From an uncultured Collinsella sp. (GTDB lineage: Bacteria > Actinomycetota > Coriobacteriia > Coriobacteriales > Coriobacteriaceae): a DNA stretch of 64,000 nucleotides. The notes under the pieces were generated by a model. That model saw nothing but the letters and a program-made list of their open reading frames with translations, was not told where the DNA came from and did not search any database. Within the stretch, counting starts at the first letter, position 1. The number at the start of each line of letters is the position of its first letter. Both the position numbers and the translations under genes were made by a program. Below are positions 63,248-64,000 of the stretch, piece after piece. Location: positions 62,001-126,000 of the forward strand of contig CAUADW010000001.1 in assembly GCA_958427895.1 (NCBI GenBank), read 5' to 3'.

Positions 63248-64000
63248 GCGGCACCCCCCTCACCGTCACCGGTGTAAGAGATGTGCTGCAGCAACGCCAC
63301 GATGTCCTCGCCGTCGACGGGCTCCACCACAATCTGCTTTGCGCTCAGGCGCTCGCGGATAATGGGCAGATCGCACGCCTTTGCCTGGCGCATAAGCAGG
63401 TAGAGCACGTCGCCGTCGACCAAGCCCGCCGCGTCGCTCTCGCGGATTGCCGACCCAATTGCGCCCACCAGCTCGCCGACAGGCTCCACGCCCGGTACCA
63501 CGCGCAGGAGCAAAAAACTCCCCATCTTGCTATCTGCCAGCGCTTGCTCCGCCGCGAGCTCTTGGCCAAAGGCAGCCTGCTTGAGCACGCAAGTGCCGTC
63601 AACGCAGCGTTTATCCTGCGCCACCGCCTCATAGTCAAAAGCACGGCCCAGCGCGCTTTCGACCAGCCCGCACAAGATGCGGAACAGGTTTTGATAATAG
63701 AGGGTCATTTGGTTTTCGGCCGCACTACGCACAAAGATCAACACGGCGGGTGCCCCGTCGCGCTCGATCGTGTATCCAAACATGGGAAGTCCCGGCGTCA
63801 GTTCGCGGTTCACCCACAGGTTCGAACGACCCCCGTCGCCCAAAAGAGGTGCCAGCTGCTCAAGCGTGAGCGAGCGTGCGGCATCTTCGGCAATCGCGGG
63901 ACTTGCTGCCACCAGGCGTGCAAATGCCCCACCCGAAACATGGTAGATCGCCACCGAATCGTTCTCGAGGATCTCGCCCAGAAGCTCGCAGCACTTGCGA
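63244..64000 (-). CDS. pelD: c-di-GMP receptor PelD, C-terminal part (runs off the window)
   Basis: The visible 252 codons are the C-terminal half or more of PelD; the frame stays open to the window edge. A GAF domain (LGEILENDSVAIYHVSGG onward) is followed by a degenerate GGDEF domain. RESD, five residues, then DGDVL sits where the RxxD inhibitory site and GG(D/E)EF should be, so c-di-GMP can be bound but not made. RERL further on could supply the second arginine. N-terminal membrane helices should lie beyond the edge. It would switch on the transporter when c-di-GMP is high. Confidence 0.88.
   Translation of the reverse strand, partial: RKCCELLGEILENDSVAIYHVSGGAFARLVAASPAIAEDAARSLTLEQLAPLLGDGGRSNLWVNRELTPGLPMFGYTIERDGAPAVLIFVRSAAENQMTLYYQNLFRILCGLVESALGRAFDYEAVAQDKRCVDGTCVLKQAAFGQELAAEQALADSKMGSFLLLRVVPGVEPVGELVGAIGSAIRESDAAGLVDGDVLYLLMRQAKACDLPIIRERLSAKQIVVEPVDGEDIVALLQHISYTGDGEGGAA

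Overview
The window is a GC-rich chromosomal segment of a Gram-positive bacterium, most probably Collinsella or a close Coriobacteriia relative (Actinomycetota). This rests on codon bias, the frequent GTG/TTG starts, the gene complement, an actinobacterial-style acidic RpoD N-terminus, and GGGGAC-type palindromes that I recall from Collinsella genomes. No phage, insertion sequence, transposase or CRISPR array is visible. The large majority of genes lie on the minus strand.

Layout from left to right. (1) 0-16 kb is housekeeping: a GT2 glycosyltransferase, a pseudouridine synthase, lspA, ileS behind a T-box, a polyol dehydrogenase, a DUF523 protein, ftsH, a corrinoid adenosyltransferase, a MATE pump, a SpoU methyltransferase, folA-thyA, and a DUF134-NifX fusion with its own operator pair. 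(2) 15.7-30.6 kb is one long minus-strand block: gls24-fakA-recG-rsmD-coaD-(coiled coil)-yceD-rpmF-plsX-acpP-rnc-smc-ftsY-ffh. It closely matches the Bacillus subtilis yloU-yloV-recG-fapR-plsX...acpA-rncS-smc-ftsY-ffh order, but without fapR. (3) 30.8-42.8 kb holds two tRNA-Asn genes and the rimP-nusA-infB-rbfA-nrnA-truB-ribF-dnaG-rpoD block, which starts from a strong promoter followed at once by an intrinsic terminator. (4) 43-49.8 kb holds a lipoprotein, leuS with a giant leader hairpin, guaB, a ModE-like HTH protein and a PLP-fold protein that appears to lack its lysine. (5) 49.8-54.1 kb is a sucrose locus (scrR, scrA, scrB) with three matching LacI-type operators. (6) 54.3-64.0 kb is an eight-gene, tightly coupled minus-strand operon: pelD-pelE-pelA(deacetylase)-pelF-pelG-cotH-VTC-DUF4956. 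It runs off the right edge inside pelD.

The most interesting system is the terminal operon. It is a Gram-positive type Pel exopolysaccharide machine (c-di-GMP receptor PelD, PelE, a DUF2194-type deacetylase, glycosyltransferase PelF, transporter PelG). It is translationally coupled to a CotH-like kinase lipoprotein, a polyphosphate-polymerase (VTC) domain protein and a DUF4956 membrane protein. Other notable signals are a family of different long palindromes in gene-end gaps that share a GGGAC tract, the leuS leader hairpin, a leader terminator ahead of rimP-nusA, a zinc-finger-like NusA tail, and the DUF134-NifX-His-rich fusion. All functions are read from sequence motifs and remembered family features; nothing was searched.
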